Source of the DNA: Ichthyophthirius multifiliis
Taxonomy: Eukaryota > Ciliophora > Oligohymenophorea > Hymenostomatida
Reading direction: 5' to 3'
DNA length: 64,000 bases
Assembly (NCBI RefSeq): GCF_000220395.1
Contig: NW_004085884.1
Coordinates: 1 to 64,000 of the forward strand
Below, piece by piece: positions 14,074 through 27,915 of the stretch. Position 1 is the first letter of the stretch; every line of letters begins with the position of its first letter. The notes below the pieces were generated by a model. That model did not search any database, was not told the DNA's origin, and saw only the letters and a program-made list of their open reading frames with translations. The position numbers and the translations under genes are program-made.

Positions 14074-15305
14074 TCAACTAAAATTTAAAACTTTTACAAA
14101 ATCTTTTAAATTGACTAAAAACTTATCAATATTCATTCCATCTATTTTCAACTGACAATCTTTTAGTAAAACTTAGAAACATTTATTTGGTACATTTGGA
14201 TTTTAAACAAGGAATTAATTTTAAACCTCTTCAAAAATCTATTAAAATAAAAATAAACTAAAAAAATAAAATATAATATACTTTAGGGCAAAAAACAATA
14301 AAAGAAAACAAACATTAAGCAATTTTGCTAATTAATAAATTATTATTAGCAACTTTAAATGAAAGTTCGAGCAAAACCTAAATATATTCTTTAAAAAGAG
14401 GTTGACCTTAAGCATATACTTATTAGACATTTTTATCTATATCATCACATAATTTAATATTAATCTCCTCAACACAAAAAACACATAAGTTTTAAATAAT
14501 TTGAGAAGTATTGGTAATCAATGTATCATCTTAGAACATACTTAAGCTTCCATATTTGAAATTTTCTTAAGTAATTTTTAGCAAGAACTCTTTACAAATT
14601 GCAAAAATATTAATAGTATAAGATTAATTCATAAACGAAAAAACTGTTTCCAAAAATTATTCAGAAATCAAAAGTAAGTTTGATAAAAAAACTTGAGCTA
14701 ATTTTGGATATTAAAATACATAATTAAATAAACTAAATTTCAAATCTAAATTTATTTATAAATAATTAATAAATGAAGAATCTCCAAATAATTAAAAAAC
14801 AGAAAATTTTATCAATTTGCTTGTAATAAATTTATTTAAAATTCTCCAATATAACAAAACTAATTTTATGTTATTATTATTCACTAATTCTTTCGAAAAC
14901 TATTCCAATAAAAAACTACCGTATTTATTTAGAAAAACTGAAAAATCTCTAAACATTAAATACCCATAATTTTAATTATTTAAAATTGTTATTCTTTATG
15001 TTTTGTTATCAATTAAATTTGTTAATAATTTTAAACCAGGAATCATTAATTCTTAATCTAAACCAAATCTTAATAAATTTTCTGAATATATAAATTTGTA
15101 TAAGTTATAGCTTTTAATTTTTAATAAATAATATAAAATAAATTTTTTATAAAAAAATAAAATATGTTTTTACGTTTTCTTTAAAAAGACTCTATAAATA
15201 TTGCCTACATCTATATTTTAAGCTAGTCCAGATGCATCATAAAAAAATTTAATCATTTCATCCTATTTAATTTTTTTTTTTCATTCTTAATTTAATATTT
15301 ATTTA

Positions 15306-15338
<33 letters not shown>

Positions 15339-17293
15339 CCTTTTAACAATTTTGTTAATTAAAAGTAATTTATTGCAGTATCTAATCTATACTTCTAACA
15401 TAATTATCGAATTAATCATCCATGTAAACAAAAGCAATTAATTAATAAACTTTAGTTCTGAGCTTATAGAACTCTTTTTTTTATAATTATCCTTTATTTC
15501 CTTGAAGTAAAAGGTTAGATAATTATTATATCAAAGGCATTTGTTTGAATGTACTTCTACTTACATTATGTTTTAATCTTTTTTAATATATTATAATTTA
15601 TTTTATTTAAGAATAATAATAATATAAAATATTATTTTTTATTATTACTTAACGATAATAAAATTAATAACATGAAGAGAATATTCTAAAACCTTTTTAT
15701 TATTAGTTTGTAGATCAAATTAAAGTTTAGCTAACATAGAATCAATTAATTATTAGAAACTATTAATATTTAAAAAGCTAGCAACTGTTATGAAATACTT
15801 TTAAAGATTAAAAATAAAATAATAAATATTAAATTTTACTTTTGTTGTCATTGGGGTTGTATCGAAATTCTTTATATCATCAGAATCTAAATCTTTTTTT
15901 TTTAAAAAAAAATTTATAGTATTAATAATTTTTGTTAAAAAAATATACTTCCTAAAGTTTTTATTATGTATTCTTCCATAAAATAAAGAAACGAAATTTC
16001 TGTATTTTCATTTACTATATTACTTATCTTTTATATAATATAATTTTTTTTTTTTCAAAGAATAAATACAAATCAATTTTTTTGTTTAAAAAAGAAAATA
16101 TATATTAATTACTAAGTTTAAAGGATGGTTTATTTATGTTTAAATAACTTTGAAATATAAACCTAAAATTTTACCCATATAATTATATATTTAATTTTCA
16201 TTCTATCCATATTTATTTGATCTATCTTAACCTAAACCAGAGACTAAAACAAACTAAGTACTTAATCCAATACATATACATAATTTATCTATATTATTTT
16301 TACATAATAAAAAAATTATATTTAATTATTTTAAATATATAAAAATACTGTTAATTGTTTTCATCTAAAATTAATCTATTGGTTATTATTAACTCAATAA
16401 ATTATAATAAATATCAAAGCAATTTTAAATTGCATTACTTATTATTTGTAAACAAGGTTCAATTGAATTTTCGGCTATATAAAATATTTATTCGAAAAAT
16501 ATTTTCAAGGCTTTTCTTAACTTTTTGAAACCTAATATATATATATATAAATTTAATATATAACAAATATATTTTAATTATAATTAACTTAAAAATTATG
16601 TATCTTCGAAAAACTCATTGCAAGAAATAATACTTCTTTCAACAAAACATTAAACCAACTATTTTTATTATTTTTAATATTTTTTTATATATTTTATAAA
16701 CATTAGGAATAAATTTAGTAATTTCATCTATAAAGCTTTTAGGTACTTTCACATTTTAGGATATCTTAATAATTTTTTTCCATAAGCTAAGTATTTTAGG
16801 TATGATTTCTTCATTAATCTTTATAAATATATTATATAATTAAATTAAAAAAAATAATAGTAAACATTAAATTTCTATTGATTCAAAATATAAATGGAAA
16901 ACAATCCTAAAATATTAATCCATTAAAGTCCTTAATTTTCAACTTTTCTTAGTTTTTTTAAACCAAAATTATTCTAAATAAAATATATTTAGTTAAATAT
17001 GTTATTAATTTAATAATAATATAAATAACCATCATTCTATTGCAATAATCTATTATTAAAATATTATATTCTTCATTAAAACTTTTAATTGATTTAATAA
17101 TTTCAGACATCCCTTAGCATCCATAATTAATAAAAGCGTATTTAACTTCTTTATTTTCGAATTCAGCATGAGTAATTCTGCAAGAAATTATTTTACATAA
17201 ACATTTAAGCATCTATTTAATGATATAAAATTATATATATATACAAATATTAATATATATAAATATTAATACATAAATATAAAAATATATAAA

Positions 17294-17325
<32 letters not shown>

Positions 17326-18544
17326 TTATATATATATTTATATATTTATATATTTTTACATTGACACTTATTTCTGAATTATTTTAAATGAATTGATTTG
17401 TTAAAACATAAAATGATTCTAGAAATTTAAAATCAACTATAATTTTTACTATTTATTCTGGAAACTAATATTTAAAAATATAAAAATAAAAATATTATAT
17501 TTTACTGTAATCAATTAATTATCTTAATAATCTTAATCTGTTTCAAAATCATAATATGAAATATTGTAATTGAAAGATAAAATAGAATAAAAAAGATTTA
17601 TGTATTCTTTAAATAAATTAAATTAATCATTAGTAATATTTTGCTTATTTTATATTTATTGCATAATTATATGTAACTTTTAATAAGCAAATAAAGCTAT
17701 AGGTGATAGTCCTGAAGATTAGAAGCTTAACATAATTCTTCTATACATAATATATCCCACACTTACAGCATAATTGGAAATATTTTAAATTATATAATCA
17801 AAAATTTATATTCCTAATAATTCTTTAGAAGGATTCTTTTTATTTAAATAAAGAATAAAAATAAATTAAAAATATTTATAAATATATATTTTTATATATA
17901 TATATATATATATAAATTTATATATTCTTTTATTTTTTATTTATATTACTAATTCAACTAAATTTTATATTATTTCTATCATATTAGAATGATAAATTTA
18001 ACTATTTAACTGTTCTCCCCATAATACTTTTACAGCGACTGAAACTAAATAACAAATTGATTTCTGTGTATATTTTTTTAACTATCTATTATTCTAAACT
18101 AAAAAGTTAATAAAAAATTTAAATAATTCATCATGAGCGATTATTTCTGGTTGTTGATTTTCTTATTGAACCTAATATTAAGATAAGCTCATATAAGCAA
18201 ATGTCAAATTATAGCTGTCATAAGAATTTATCAAATTTTAATTTTCATTCATAAGTATTTTTTAAAGAAGTTCGCAAAAGACAAATATTGTGTTGTCTGA
18301 ATTTGTTTATTATATTAATTAAAATAATAAAGGCATGTTTTTCCAATTTAAAAGAAATTAGTTTATTTTATCTTCGTGTATTTTCTTTTCCTTTTATTAT
18401 TTTTTTTTTTTTTTATATATATTTTAGAATTCTTTATTTTAAATATTTATACTTTTTTTCAAATTTTACTTGCATATTTGTCGAATTTACTATTATGTCA
18501 CAAGACCAATCAAAACTTGAAATATCAACTTATGAGTTTATCAT
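14074..18544 (-). CDS. XPO7: Exportin-7 / RanBP16-type nuclear transport receptor
   Basis: This is a large HEAT-repeat karyopherin that carries cargo through nuclear pores under Ran-GTP control. The C-terminal 300 residues match the exportin-7 pattern: LKLLTNLIDNKTQR, YGYLMFRDFSVFLNKYG (compare LLFREASK...YG), FSVFQLFGDSSF, YPKLAQVFLSNLLLISEQF, and a final LVNLKDFVKVLNFS ending at TGA 14074-14076. The N-terminus begins at ATG 18542-18544; after an intron it reads HEDKINQFLLNWKNMPLLFQ, then FVFCELLQKILMNE and SYDSYNLTFAYMSLSQY, the family's first HEAT repeats. Many introns interrupt the middle (AT-rich blocks near 17250-17340 and 17890-17920, for instance). The last is 14224-14266, roughly. 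I did not fix every internal join. About 1,100 residues expected, as in the family. Confidence 0.82.
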
Positions 18545-18853
18545 TGTATTTTTATAAGATTTTTTTTTTTTTTAATATTAAGTAAATAATAAATATATTA
18601 TTCTTTTTATTTAATTTACTTAATAATATTTTATTTATTTGCTTTTAAATAAGATATATAAACAATTGTATTTCTTTTTTTCTATTTTTTTGAAAAAATA
18701 ATAATAATATTTTATTGAAAAATAATAAAATAATTTTTTATGTATCTTATTTTATATAAGTATTAATAATAAAACTTATAGCATTTTTATTAATAATTTA
18801 AAACTAAATATATAATTAAATAATTTATTTTTATACACATTATTAATAATAAA
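18545..18853. other. Divergent intergenic region
   Basis: About 310 bases between divergent starts (XPO7 leftwards, ataxin-10-like rightwards). It must hold both promoters. I see only A/T-rich sequence, with no clear shared element. Confidence 0.55.
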
Positions 18854-20574
18854 ATGGAAGAATAACTAAATATATTTTTGAACATAAAAATTGAAAATAC
18901 AGAAGAAGATATATAGAATTTATCAAATGTTCTTAAAAATAGCAGATCATTAATAACTTAATAAAATGAATAAGTAAAATAATATTTTAAGTTATTTATA
19001 TTGAAAAAAAATACCTTTTTATATATCTAAAAGAATAAAATGATTAATCTATTGTAATAAAATTCAGAAAAGATATAAAAATAAATTATATAAATTCTTA
19101 AAATAAATGTTTTTAACAAAAACAATATTGATAGTTTTTTTTTTTAATTTATTGCAAATTTGATTACTAAAAATGAATAAAACAGAGTAAATTTATAAAA
19201 AAAATGGTTAAATATATTAACAAAAAAAACTATTTTAAAGGATTATGTAATATAAAATTTATTCGTAAGCAAAAATAAATTTGATTTAGTTAAATAAATG
19301 TATGAATAATCATTTTAAAATGTAAAGCTTTAAAAGTTTTCTGCGATTTTTCTTTACAATTTAATAATTGGTATAAAAAAAAACTAAATTTAGAATTAAT
19401 TATTATTCACATAAACAGTAAAAATCTTAAAAAAGTATTTTTTTTAAATAAAATATTAAAATCAAATAAAAAAATATAGTTTTAATTAATATTCAGATAA
19501 TTATTATTAACTTTTTTAAATACTTCTTAAAAAGAAATAGAAGAGAATATACAAATAAAAGAATTAAATTAATGGTTTTTATTATTATTTTCTAAACTAT
19601 TTAATTATTTTTTTGATGAATTTTCTTTTTTAGAATACTTATATTAATTACTATTACTAGAAAATGAAATCATTGAAAAAATAAATTTCTAAAATTACTC
19701 AGAAAATCAAATAATAAAAATAAATTCAAATAAAAATATAGAAAAGCTAGATTTATTTATTTTTCATATTTCGTAAAAATTTATTGATGACAAAATAAAT
19801 TGTTCTTTTGTAAAAAACTTAGAACCCACAAATATGGATATTCGTATTCTTTATTTGAATAAAATAGATTATTAATTTTAAATAACAATAAAGGATTTAG
19901 ACTTTATTTATTCTTAATTTAAAAGCACAAACTAAACTTTATTAAATCTTTTGATGTAAAAAAATGTTTTTAATATAAAATATGAAGAAATAAATATATA
20001 AGAAAATGAAAAGTTAGTTTTTTCTTGTATATTGAATAATTTACATGATAAAATAAGACTTTTTTCAAGCATTTCTTTTTTAGGAGGATATAATTCATAA
20101 TTGTAAAAATATTAAGAATAAAATTCTATATTAGAAGAAGTTTTAAAATTCTTTTAATATATGGGAAAATTAAACTCATAAAATTATGATCCAAATCTTC
20201 CTTTGATTTTGAAAAAAAATTGTTGTTTAAAATTTTTTTCTGTAGATAGTTTTTAGGATTTATTTACAACTATTTTGAGGTTTTTAACTAATGCAGTTCA
20301 TATAAATAAATTTGCACAAGATTATATTTTAGATAATGATTATTTAACTTTGTGTTTAAGTTTTACTTAAATGGATGAGAATAATCCTCTGTAAAGAGAA
20401 TGGTCTATTTTTTTTATTAGAAATATTTGCGATAGTAATGATAGGGTTTAAGAGGCAATTAAGAATTTGAAAATTTTAGATTTCGATAATAAAGCTTAAG
20501 AAATTTTAAGAAAATATTAATAAAAAAAAGAAGAATTATAAGAAATCAAAGATAATATTTTTCATAAAAATTGA
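18854..20574 (+). CDS. ATXN10: Ataxin-10 family armadillo protein
   Basis: Ataxin-10 proteins are armadillo-like scaffolds linked to cytokinesis and to cilia in animals. The C-terminal block shows the conserved domain: KFAQDYILDNDYLTLCLSFT, then QMDENNPLQREWSIFFIRNI and CDSNDRVQEAIKNL. This is the D-x-x-N-P-[FL]-x-x-E-W-[AS]-I-[FY]-x-[IV]-R-N-[IL] signature of the family. Upstream sequence is helical and hydrophobic (WFLLLFSKLFNYFFDEF, NEKLVFSCILNNLHDKIRLF), fitting ARM repeats. The ATG at 18854 follows an A-rich leader. The first ~650 bases contain two or three short introns (acceptors near 19070 and 19480) that I did not resolve. The ending is a basic coiled coil and TGA 20572-20574. Family call is good; the N-terminal exon structure is open. 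Confidence 0.7.
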
Positions 20575-20654
20575 AAATTTCTTTATGTTTTTTACTTTTT
20601 ATATTTTTATAAATAAGTATAAAAAATTATTTTTTTATATAAATAAAAAAAAAA

Positions 20655-22055
20655 ATGAAATAATAAAAAAATAATTTTCCTTTATAAAATTAAATTTTTA
20701 CTTAAATTGAAGGATTAAATTAATATGATTTTTTATAAAAAAAAGAATTTTTGAATAATAAAAGTTCTGAATATTAAAAACATAAATTTATTAAAATATA
20801 GAAACTCCCAGAAAACCAAGTTTTATTCTAAAAATCACATAATGAAAATATAGAATCTTAAAGGAATATATTTACTGAAAAAACCAAAAAAATTTAAAAT
20901 TAATATATAGAATTAAATACAGGACCTAAATTTTTCTAAGGAAAATTATTTCCTTATTCTATAGTTGGTTCTCCCAGAATTTTCTGTAAATAATTAAAAA
21001 AATTTGAAAATATGAAAAAAATTTTGGATAAAGACTAAACAAAAATTTCGAAACTAAATAATACTGAAGAAATTGTAAGTTTTTAAGAATAAAAATGTAG
21101 TTTTTATTTTTTTAAAAAATATATATTGAAAATAAATAAAATAATAAAAAAAGAAAATAATTTTTCAGAAATAAAAACTAATACTACAAAAAACTAATTT
21201 TTGCCTTTTAAAAGTTACTCAAATAATACAGGATAGAATTTAAACAAAAAACATAAAAAAAAAACTATTCTGAATTTACTTAAATAAGTAAAAATAACTT
21301 ATTATATTAAATGGAAGCTACAAAAAATAGAATTTCATATTAAAAAGATACTCTAAATTTTTAATAATATAATTTATTTACTAAAGATAAAAGAATAATT
21401 GAAAAACATTAAAATTATGTTGATTTTTGTGGAAAAAAAATATAGGCAATTTCTTCTTAATAAAAAAGACTTTTTTCTGAAAGTTTAATGTATAATTCTT
21501 CCAAAATATTCAGAAAAAAAAAAGAAATGCAAATTGCTTGTGAAAGCTTATAAGAAAATAAACATGGTAATTATTTATGGTATAAATTGATAAATAAAGA
21601 TGAAAAAGAATTTCGTTCTTAGGAAAAAATAAATAAAAGGGCTAACTTTTTATAAAAATAATCTCTAATAAATATATATTCTATGTAAGAAAATTAATAA
21701 TTTTATTAACCAATAGAAATAATATAACAAAGTATTTAAGAATAAACTTATTAAAAAAAATAAAAAAAATTATTTAAAGAAAATAAAGCTTTATAATTAT
21801 TAGCTCAATAAATTAATTAAAACAAAGAAAAACTTGAAAATCAAATAGTTTTTGTTAATAAAGAAAATATTGATTAATTAATCGTATTAATAAATATATT
21901 TATTTTTATAAAAAAATAATAATAATTCAAATAAAGATTAAAGGAAACAATATTTATAATTAAGAATTAGAAAAACTTTAGAATGATGGAAAAGAAAAAG
22001 ATTATATTTACAATAAATTAGATTTCGAAAAATATGCATATTGTATATAAATATA

Positions 22056-22109
<54 letters not shown>

Positions 22110-22322
22110 TTACTTAAATAAATAAAATAAAAAGTTAATGAAAATAAAGGAATTAATAAGGAAATTTTAAAATAAAATTAAAAAAAATAAACTAATAAAA
22201 AACTAATAAATAATATTAAAATAAAATAATATGAAGATATAATATAAGACATTACATTTAAAAAAAACTATAATTTAAAACAATTATCCAAAAACGGAAA
22301 AGAATTTTATAAAAATTTATGA
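20655..22322 (+). CDS. Unrecognised ciliate protein, charged and coiled-coil
   Basis: Only 80 bases after the ataxin-10-like stop. From ATG 20655 a frame runs through KIQKLPENQVLFQKSHNE and GKLFPYSIVGSPRIFCKQLK to a GTAAGT donor at 21075 with acceptor at 21153. Later exons give ESLMYNSSKIFRKKKEMQIA, GNYLWYKLINKDEKEFRSQE and a long Q/K/E coiled coil. Introns at about 21891-21944 and in the AT-repeat block 22046-22136 lead to the last exon, ending NLKQLSKNGKEFYKNL at TGA 22320-22322. About 450 residues. Joins between 21150 and 21340 need one further intron or a frame slip. The middle patch GSPRIF...YLWYK...EFRSQE looks conserved rather than random, but I cannot name a family. Confidence 0.6.
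22062..22106. repeat. (AT)n microsatellite in an intron
   Basis: About 22 AT units lie inside the last intron of the unrecognised gene at 20655-22322, following the GTATATAAAT donor near 22043. Confidence 0.8.
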
Positions 22323-22375
22323 AATATTAATAAAAAAAAAAAAAAAAAAAAAGTAAAATTTTATTATTTCATTTT

Positions 22376-23526
22376 TCATTTTTATTTTTAAAAATTTTCA
22401 AATTACCAATTTGAATTTTAATCTAATTCTTCTAATTAAATACCATCCCCATATCCAATATAACCCAAATTAGTAAATGATCTATCTACTAATTTATAAT
22501 CAAATTTTTATTTACATTCTCCGTAAAAAGCATCATCGTCAGCACTTTATTCACTATTTACTGAATTATCTGCATCGTAAATGTCTGAATCTTGCGCCTC
22601 ATTAGAGCTTAATTAAACTTCATCATAACTAAGAAGTTATTTTTTGGCCATATATCTTTGAAATTCTTAATCTGTATATTTAAACAAATAATTTGCCTTT
22701 GCTTTTAACCAACCAGATTCTAATAAAACTTATTGAGCAGAAGCCCTTTTCAATGGTTCACTTTTTAACATTACCATTAAAAATTAATTTAATAAACTAG
22801 CTTCATCTTATTTAAATAAATATCTAAAATTAAAAATAAATAATTTTTAATAATTTTTTTATTTAATTTATTAACTTTTCTATCAAAACATTTCTTAAAG
22901 GCCAATAATGTAAAACAGGTATTTTTCTTAAATTTCCTTAATTATCAAATATTTATTTAGATTTTTAACTTGCCATAGAAAACCTCTTAGGAAATTTTTT
23001 TATTAATTCTTCAATCTATATATATTTTATTATTATTTTCATATTTTATTATAAAAAACTAAAATTACTTGTGCTAAATGGTCTTCATTTTTACTAAAAT
23101 TTGGATTTCTTCTTGGCTAAAATAAAAAATCTCCGGTTATCATTTCAAACATCATACAAGCAAAAGACCAAATATCAGTACTTGTATCATAATGAATACC
23201 TATAATAGACTTTTTTATTTTAATAATTAAATAAAAATGTATAAAAATATTATAAATATACTTCAGGACTTCTATATTATCTTGTTTATATTTTTGTTGC
23301 AAAATGATGATAAGTCCAGCATGCGTTTCCTAAGTCTGCAATTTTAACTTTTATATTTTCATCAATTCTTTCTCCTCTTCCACAATAACTATTTTTATTT
23401 TAAAGAAAAAATATATAATTAAATTATTTTTTATTTTACTTATCAAATTTATATTTTATTTCATCAGGAACATCATCTAATTTTTATGAAATTTCTTCAT
23501 CTTATTATTATTATTATTATTATTAC

Positions 23527-23580
<54 letters not shown>

Positions 23581-24940
23581 GATTTTATATTTTTTTATAT
23601 TTTACTTTTATTCTACACTCCATTTATTTATTTATTATTATTATCTTTACAATTTTATTACTCACTGATTTACTTTTCTTCTTTCAATTTTTATTTTTTG
23701 CGTTTTTAAGCAGCTTTTTTTCGTTAATATTTTTTCTACTATTTTGTTAGAGCTTATTTTTCTTCATTATTTTAATTTTATTAATCTTAATTTTTTTCCT
23801 TATTTTCAGATAAATTATTATTATCAGAATTATTATTATTTTCAGAAATTTAATCTTAAAATAAATTTAAATCAGTTTCATTGTTTTTGAAATTGTCTTC
23901 TATATAAATTTTATGTTAAATTTAATATTATTTAATTCTTTCTGACATTTTTTTGCAATTTTCAAGTTATCCTTTTTCAACAATTTATTTCTTTATATTT
24001 AATAAAAAATATTGTTAATTTAAAATAAGTAATAAAAAAAGATAATAATAAAAAAAAAACATATATATACTATTTCATCCTATGTCAAACACACTAAAAC
24101 ATTTTCAGGTTTTAAATCCGTATGAATAACTTAACAAAACCTATGTAAAAAATCTAACCCTATAAGTACTTATTTTGCAATTATTCTAGCTAAATGAATT
24201 GGAATTCCTTTATAATTATATCTTTTAATAATTTCTAATAAATTAACACTCATAATTTCAAAGACCATACAAAAATGATTACCATAAGGTCCTTAATAAA
24301 GAAAAGAGTTTAATAATTAAATAATTTAACAATCATCTCTTGTAAAAGATTTTTTCTTAAGATCCTTTTAAAATATAATAATTAATATAAAATTATATAT
24401 AAACTAATAAATATATAAATAAGTATATAAATATTTTTATATGTATATATAAATATATATATATATAAATATATATTATTTTTTTTATTATATATGTTAT
24501 TTAATTACATTTTTATAATATTCTTTTAAACTTTTTATCCATTCCGGATTACTTGCTTATTTTGCAACTTTTTATAATATTTCGACTTCATCATATGCGG
24601 CTTCTAAATAATGTGGCGCACTTTTCTATATTTTTAATGCTACATATGTATTATATTTAAAATCTTTGGAAAGCCATACTGTTGAAAAGTGTCCCCATCC
24701 TAATTTTTAAATTATCACATATCTTTTTTAAATAACTTCTCCTACATGAACTGGATGATATCTTTTTATATTCTTTAAAAAATTAAAAAAATATAATTTT
24801 ATAAACCCTCCTATATTATAGTCTTCTATTCCTTCATCTTCACTATCATTTTCTTCATCTTATACTTCGTTTTAATTATTTTAAAATTTAATTTGTTACA
24901 TTTCTGATTCTTTTAATGGTATGTTTAATTAGTCTTCCAT
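22376..24940 (-). CDS. SRPK: SR-protein kinase (SRPK family)
   Basis: SRPKs phosphorylate Arg-Ser domains of splicing factors. The order on the minus strand is: an acidic N-terminus from ATG 24938-24940; YHPVHVGEVIQKRYVIIQKL, GWGHFSTVWLSKDFKYNTYV and ALKIQKSAPHYLEAAYDEVE (the SRPK hallmark GWGHFSTVW); the catalytic loop FLHRFCQVIHTDLKPENVLV; then a spacer insert (about 23440-24030) with a poly-Gln run; then YDTSTDIWSFACMMFEMITG and DFLFQPRRNPNFSKNEDHLA, the split C-lobe typical of SRPKs. The C-terminus ends YIGYGDGIQLEELDQNSNW... at TGA 22376-22378. The K of ALKIQK and D of HTDLKPEN are intact, so it should be active. Several short introns (for example near 23185-23270, 24320-24510). Very confident. 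Confidence 0.92.
23502..23580 (-). repeat. (TTA)n tract encoding poly-Gln in SRPK
   Basis: About 26 tandem triplets. Read on the minus strand in the frame that continues into DEEISQKLDDVPDE they are TAA codons with one TAG, that is, a pure glutamine run in the SRPK spacer. In a standard-code genome this same repeat would be a row of stops. Confidence 0.85.
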
Positions 24941-25989
24941 TTTAAATTTATTTATTATTTTGAATTTTTTTTCTTTTATTAATTTTTTTTATTAAAAATT
25001 TTTTTATTTATTTTTGTATATAAGATTTAATATATTCATTTTTTTAATTTTTAAATATATTTAAGTTTAAATTTTTATTTAACAAATATTATGTAAACGC
25101 AATTTTATTAATAAGCATATAGTATTATTTTATTATATATATATTTAAATTAATAATTATTTATTTTCTATATATTGAAATCTAAATATTTATATTTTAT
25201 TGTTATTTGAATGTTATAAATTAATTTGTAAAATGATTTATAATAATTTTTATTAAAAAGAAATATTTTCAAATAAATTTATATAATAAGAAAAGTACAA
25301 TTATAATAAATATATGAATAATTTATAATAAGATTAATTAAAATATTATATAAATTATAATCATTTTATTATATTTTATAATAAAAATATGTATTTTTTA
25401 TAACTTTTAAAATTATAGTATTTTTTTATTTAGAGAGTATTTATATATATATATATATTTTTGTGTATTAAAAAATAATTTTATTTTTAAATAAAATTCA
25501 ATTATAATATATTAAAAAATATAAAAATATATTATTTATTATAATATTTAAAAAAAAAATCTAAATAAAATTTATAAATTAATGTATAAATTTAGTAAAT
25601 AAAATTAAGTTTTATTTATTATAAAATAAATATTTAAATTTATTTTTATAGTATAAACATAAATTTTGCAAAATCATTATTAAAAAATATAATTTATTTT
25701 AATAATTATATTTTATTTTTAATCTATTATTTTCTGAAATTACTCAAATTTAATATATTTAATATCTAAAAAATATTAAAAAAATAAAATAAATAATAAC
25801 TAATAAATAAATAAAATAATTAAAAAAAAATTATTTATAAAATTGATAAACAATAAAAAAAAAAATTAATATTATAATATTAAAAAAAAATATAGATAAT
25901 ATATAAAATAAATTAAATATATTTATTATATTAAATATATAAAATATAAAATAATATATAATAATATAAAATAAAATATTATTATAAAA
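24941..25989. other. Divergent A+T-rich intergenic region
   Basis: Just over 1 kb between the divergent starts of SRPK and the PRPP synthetase. Almost only A and T, with AT runs near 25441-25461. No coding frame with protein-like composition and no RNA gene seen; it presumably carries both promoters. Confidence 0.6.
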
Positions 25990-27274
25990 ATGAAAAGATT
26001 TTTTTTATTTTCATAAAAATTCTTTAATAATTTCAAATCTTCAAATACACCCAAAATAATAGCTTTAGGATTATTATATTAATTTAACTAATAATATAAA
26101 AATTGGAATATAGTACATGCTGAAAACTCAGATAGATTTGATTCAAAACTTTAAGAATAATTCAAAAGAAAAATACCAGAATTAGATAACTTTTTGTAAA
26201 AATAAAATAAATATTTAATTTTATTTTAAAAAAATAAATACTTTTAAAAGTGATAATGTTATTCTTTTTACAGGAAATGCAAATCCTGAACTTTCTTAAG
26301 GTATATACAAAAAATAAATTAATGAAATAGTTAATAAACTAATTTATTATATATTTTAAAAAGAAATTGCTAAAATACTTGGAATTTAACTTGGTGCATG
26401 CACAGTTGGAAGATTTACTGACGGAGAAGTTAATATTCAAGTAAAAGAAAATACATATAATAAAAAAAATTATTTATATAAAAATAAAAAAAAGATAAAT
26501 GAAAGTGTGAGAGGTAAAGATGTTTATTTAATTTAAGTAAAAAAATTAAAAAAATAATAATAATATTTAATTAATAAAAAGCCTACATGTGCCCCTGTAA
26601 ATGAAAATTTAATGGAATTACTCCTTTTAGTTGCAACTTTAAGAAGAGCATCAGCCAGAAGAATTAATGTTTTAGTTCCATATTACGGTTATTCTCGTTA
26701 AGTTAATAAAATAAAAATAAAAAAATAATAATAAAAAAATATTATAAAAAAAGGATAGAAAAACATCTGCTAGAGTTCCAATTAGTGCAGCTGATGTAGC
26801 TAGATTATTAGAAATTGTAGGAGTAGATAGAGTAATAAGTATAGACTTACATTGTGGATAAATATAAGGATTTTTCGGACCCAGAGTACCTGTAGATAAC
26901 TTAGAAGTAAATAAACTAATATAAAAATAAAATTAAAAAAAATAATAATAATAAAAATAAAAAAGGCAAATTTAGTAGCACTTAATTATTTTGTTTAATA
27001 AACTGATTTAACCTTAAATAATATAGTGGTTGTTAGTCCTGATGCAGGTGGTGTGGCCAGAGCAAAAAAATTTTAAGAAATATTAAATAAAAAGGCCAAT
27101 AATGAATGTACACTTGCTATGATTATTAAATAAAGAGAAGCTCCAGGAAAAATCGCTTAAATGAATCTTGTAGGATCTGTAGAAGGAAAGAATGCAATTA
27201 TTATAGATGACATGATTGATACTGCTGTATTTTATTTTAAAATAAATAATTATATTTATAATTTATTTATTCTA

Positions 27275-27311
<37 letters not shown>

Positions 27312-27636
27312 GGAACACTTTGTGAAGCGGCTAAAACTCTCAAAGAATTTGGAGCTAAAAGTGTTAGTTGTTTTGCTACTCACGGATTGTTTTCAGGAAA
27401 TGCTTTAAATAATATTAAAAATTCTAAATTAGAGAAAATTATTGTTACTAATACAACACCGAAAAAACCAGGAGAGGAAGAAATTGATAAAATTACAAGA
27501 CTTTCTGTGGGTAAGATTTTTTTTTTATTATATATATATTTTTTTAAAAAAAGCTCCTATTTTGGCAGAAACAATTTATAGAGTTTAAAAAAAGTAATCT
27601 ATTGCAGATTTATTTAATAGAACAAACATTAAATGA
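25990..27636 (+). CDS. PRPS: Ribose-phosphate pyrophosphokinase (PRPP synthetase) with N-terminal extension
   Basis: Makes PRPP from ribose 5-phosphate and ATP for purine, pyrimidine, histidine and NAD synthesis. Diagnostic blocks appear in order over about nine exons: [109 protein letters not shown] and the PRPP-binding loop [12 protein letters not shown] (an intron falls between DTA and GT). The end is [12 protein letters not shown] 27634-27636. The frame from ATG 25990 adds about 85 residues before the catalytic fold, beginning [18 protein letters not shown], basic and aromatic, which could be a mitochondrial presequence. Typical enzymes are about 318 residues; this one is near 400. Catalytic residues look complete. 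Confidence 0.93.
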
Positions 27637-27915
27637 TTTTAACTTTACTTTTATTATTAACAAAAGTTTTATGTCTTTTAAATTTTATTTTTTTAGTTTA
27701 AATAATTTTTATTTTATTTAATTTATAATATATATTTTTAATATAATAATATATATATTAATATCATCAAATAAAATATTTTTACTTTAATTAATAAAAT
27801 AATTAATAAATAGAATAAAAAAATAATATATATATATATATATATATATATTTATTAATAAAAATTAGAATTCTTTATATATTATTACTTTTTTAATGTA
27901 TACTTTTAAAATTAT
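27637..27915. other. Convergent intergenic spacer with AT run
   Basis: About 280 bases between two converging 3' ends; includes an AT dinucleotide run near 27825-27850. Nothing else seen. Confidence 0.5.

Noticed and set aside
18288-18585. Hydrophobic plus-strand ORFs suggesting membrane peptides
   Set aside because: They oppose the N-terminal exons and first intron of exportin-7, whose protein matches its family.
23486-23668. Plus-strand poly-Ile ORF
   Set aside because: Antisense of the poly-Gln (TAA) tract of SRPK.
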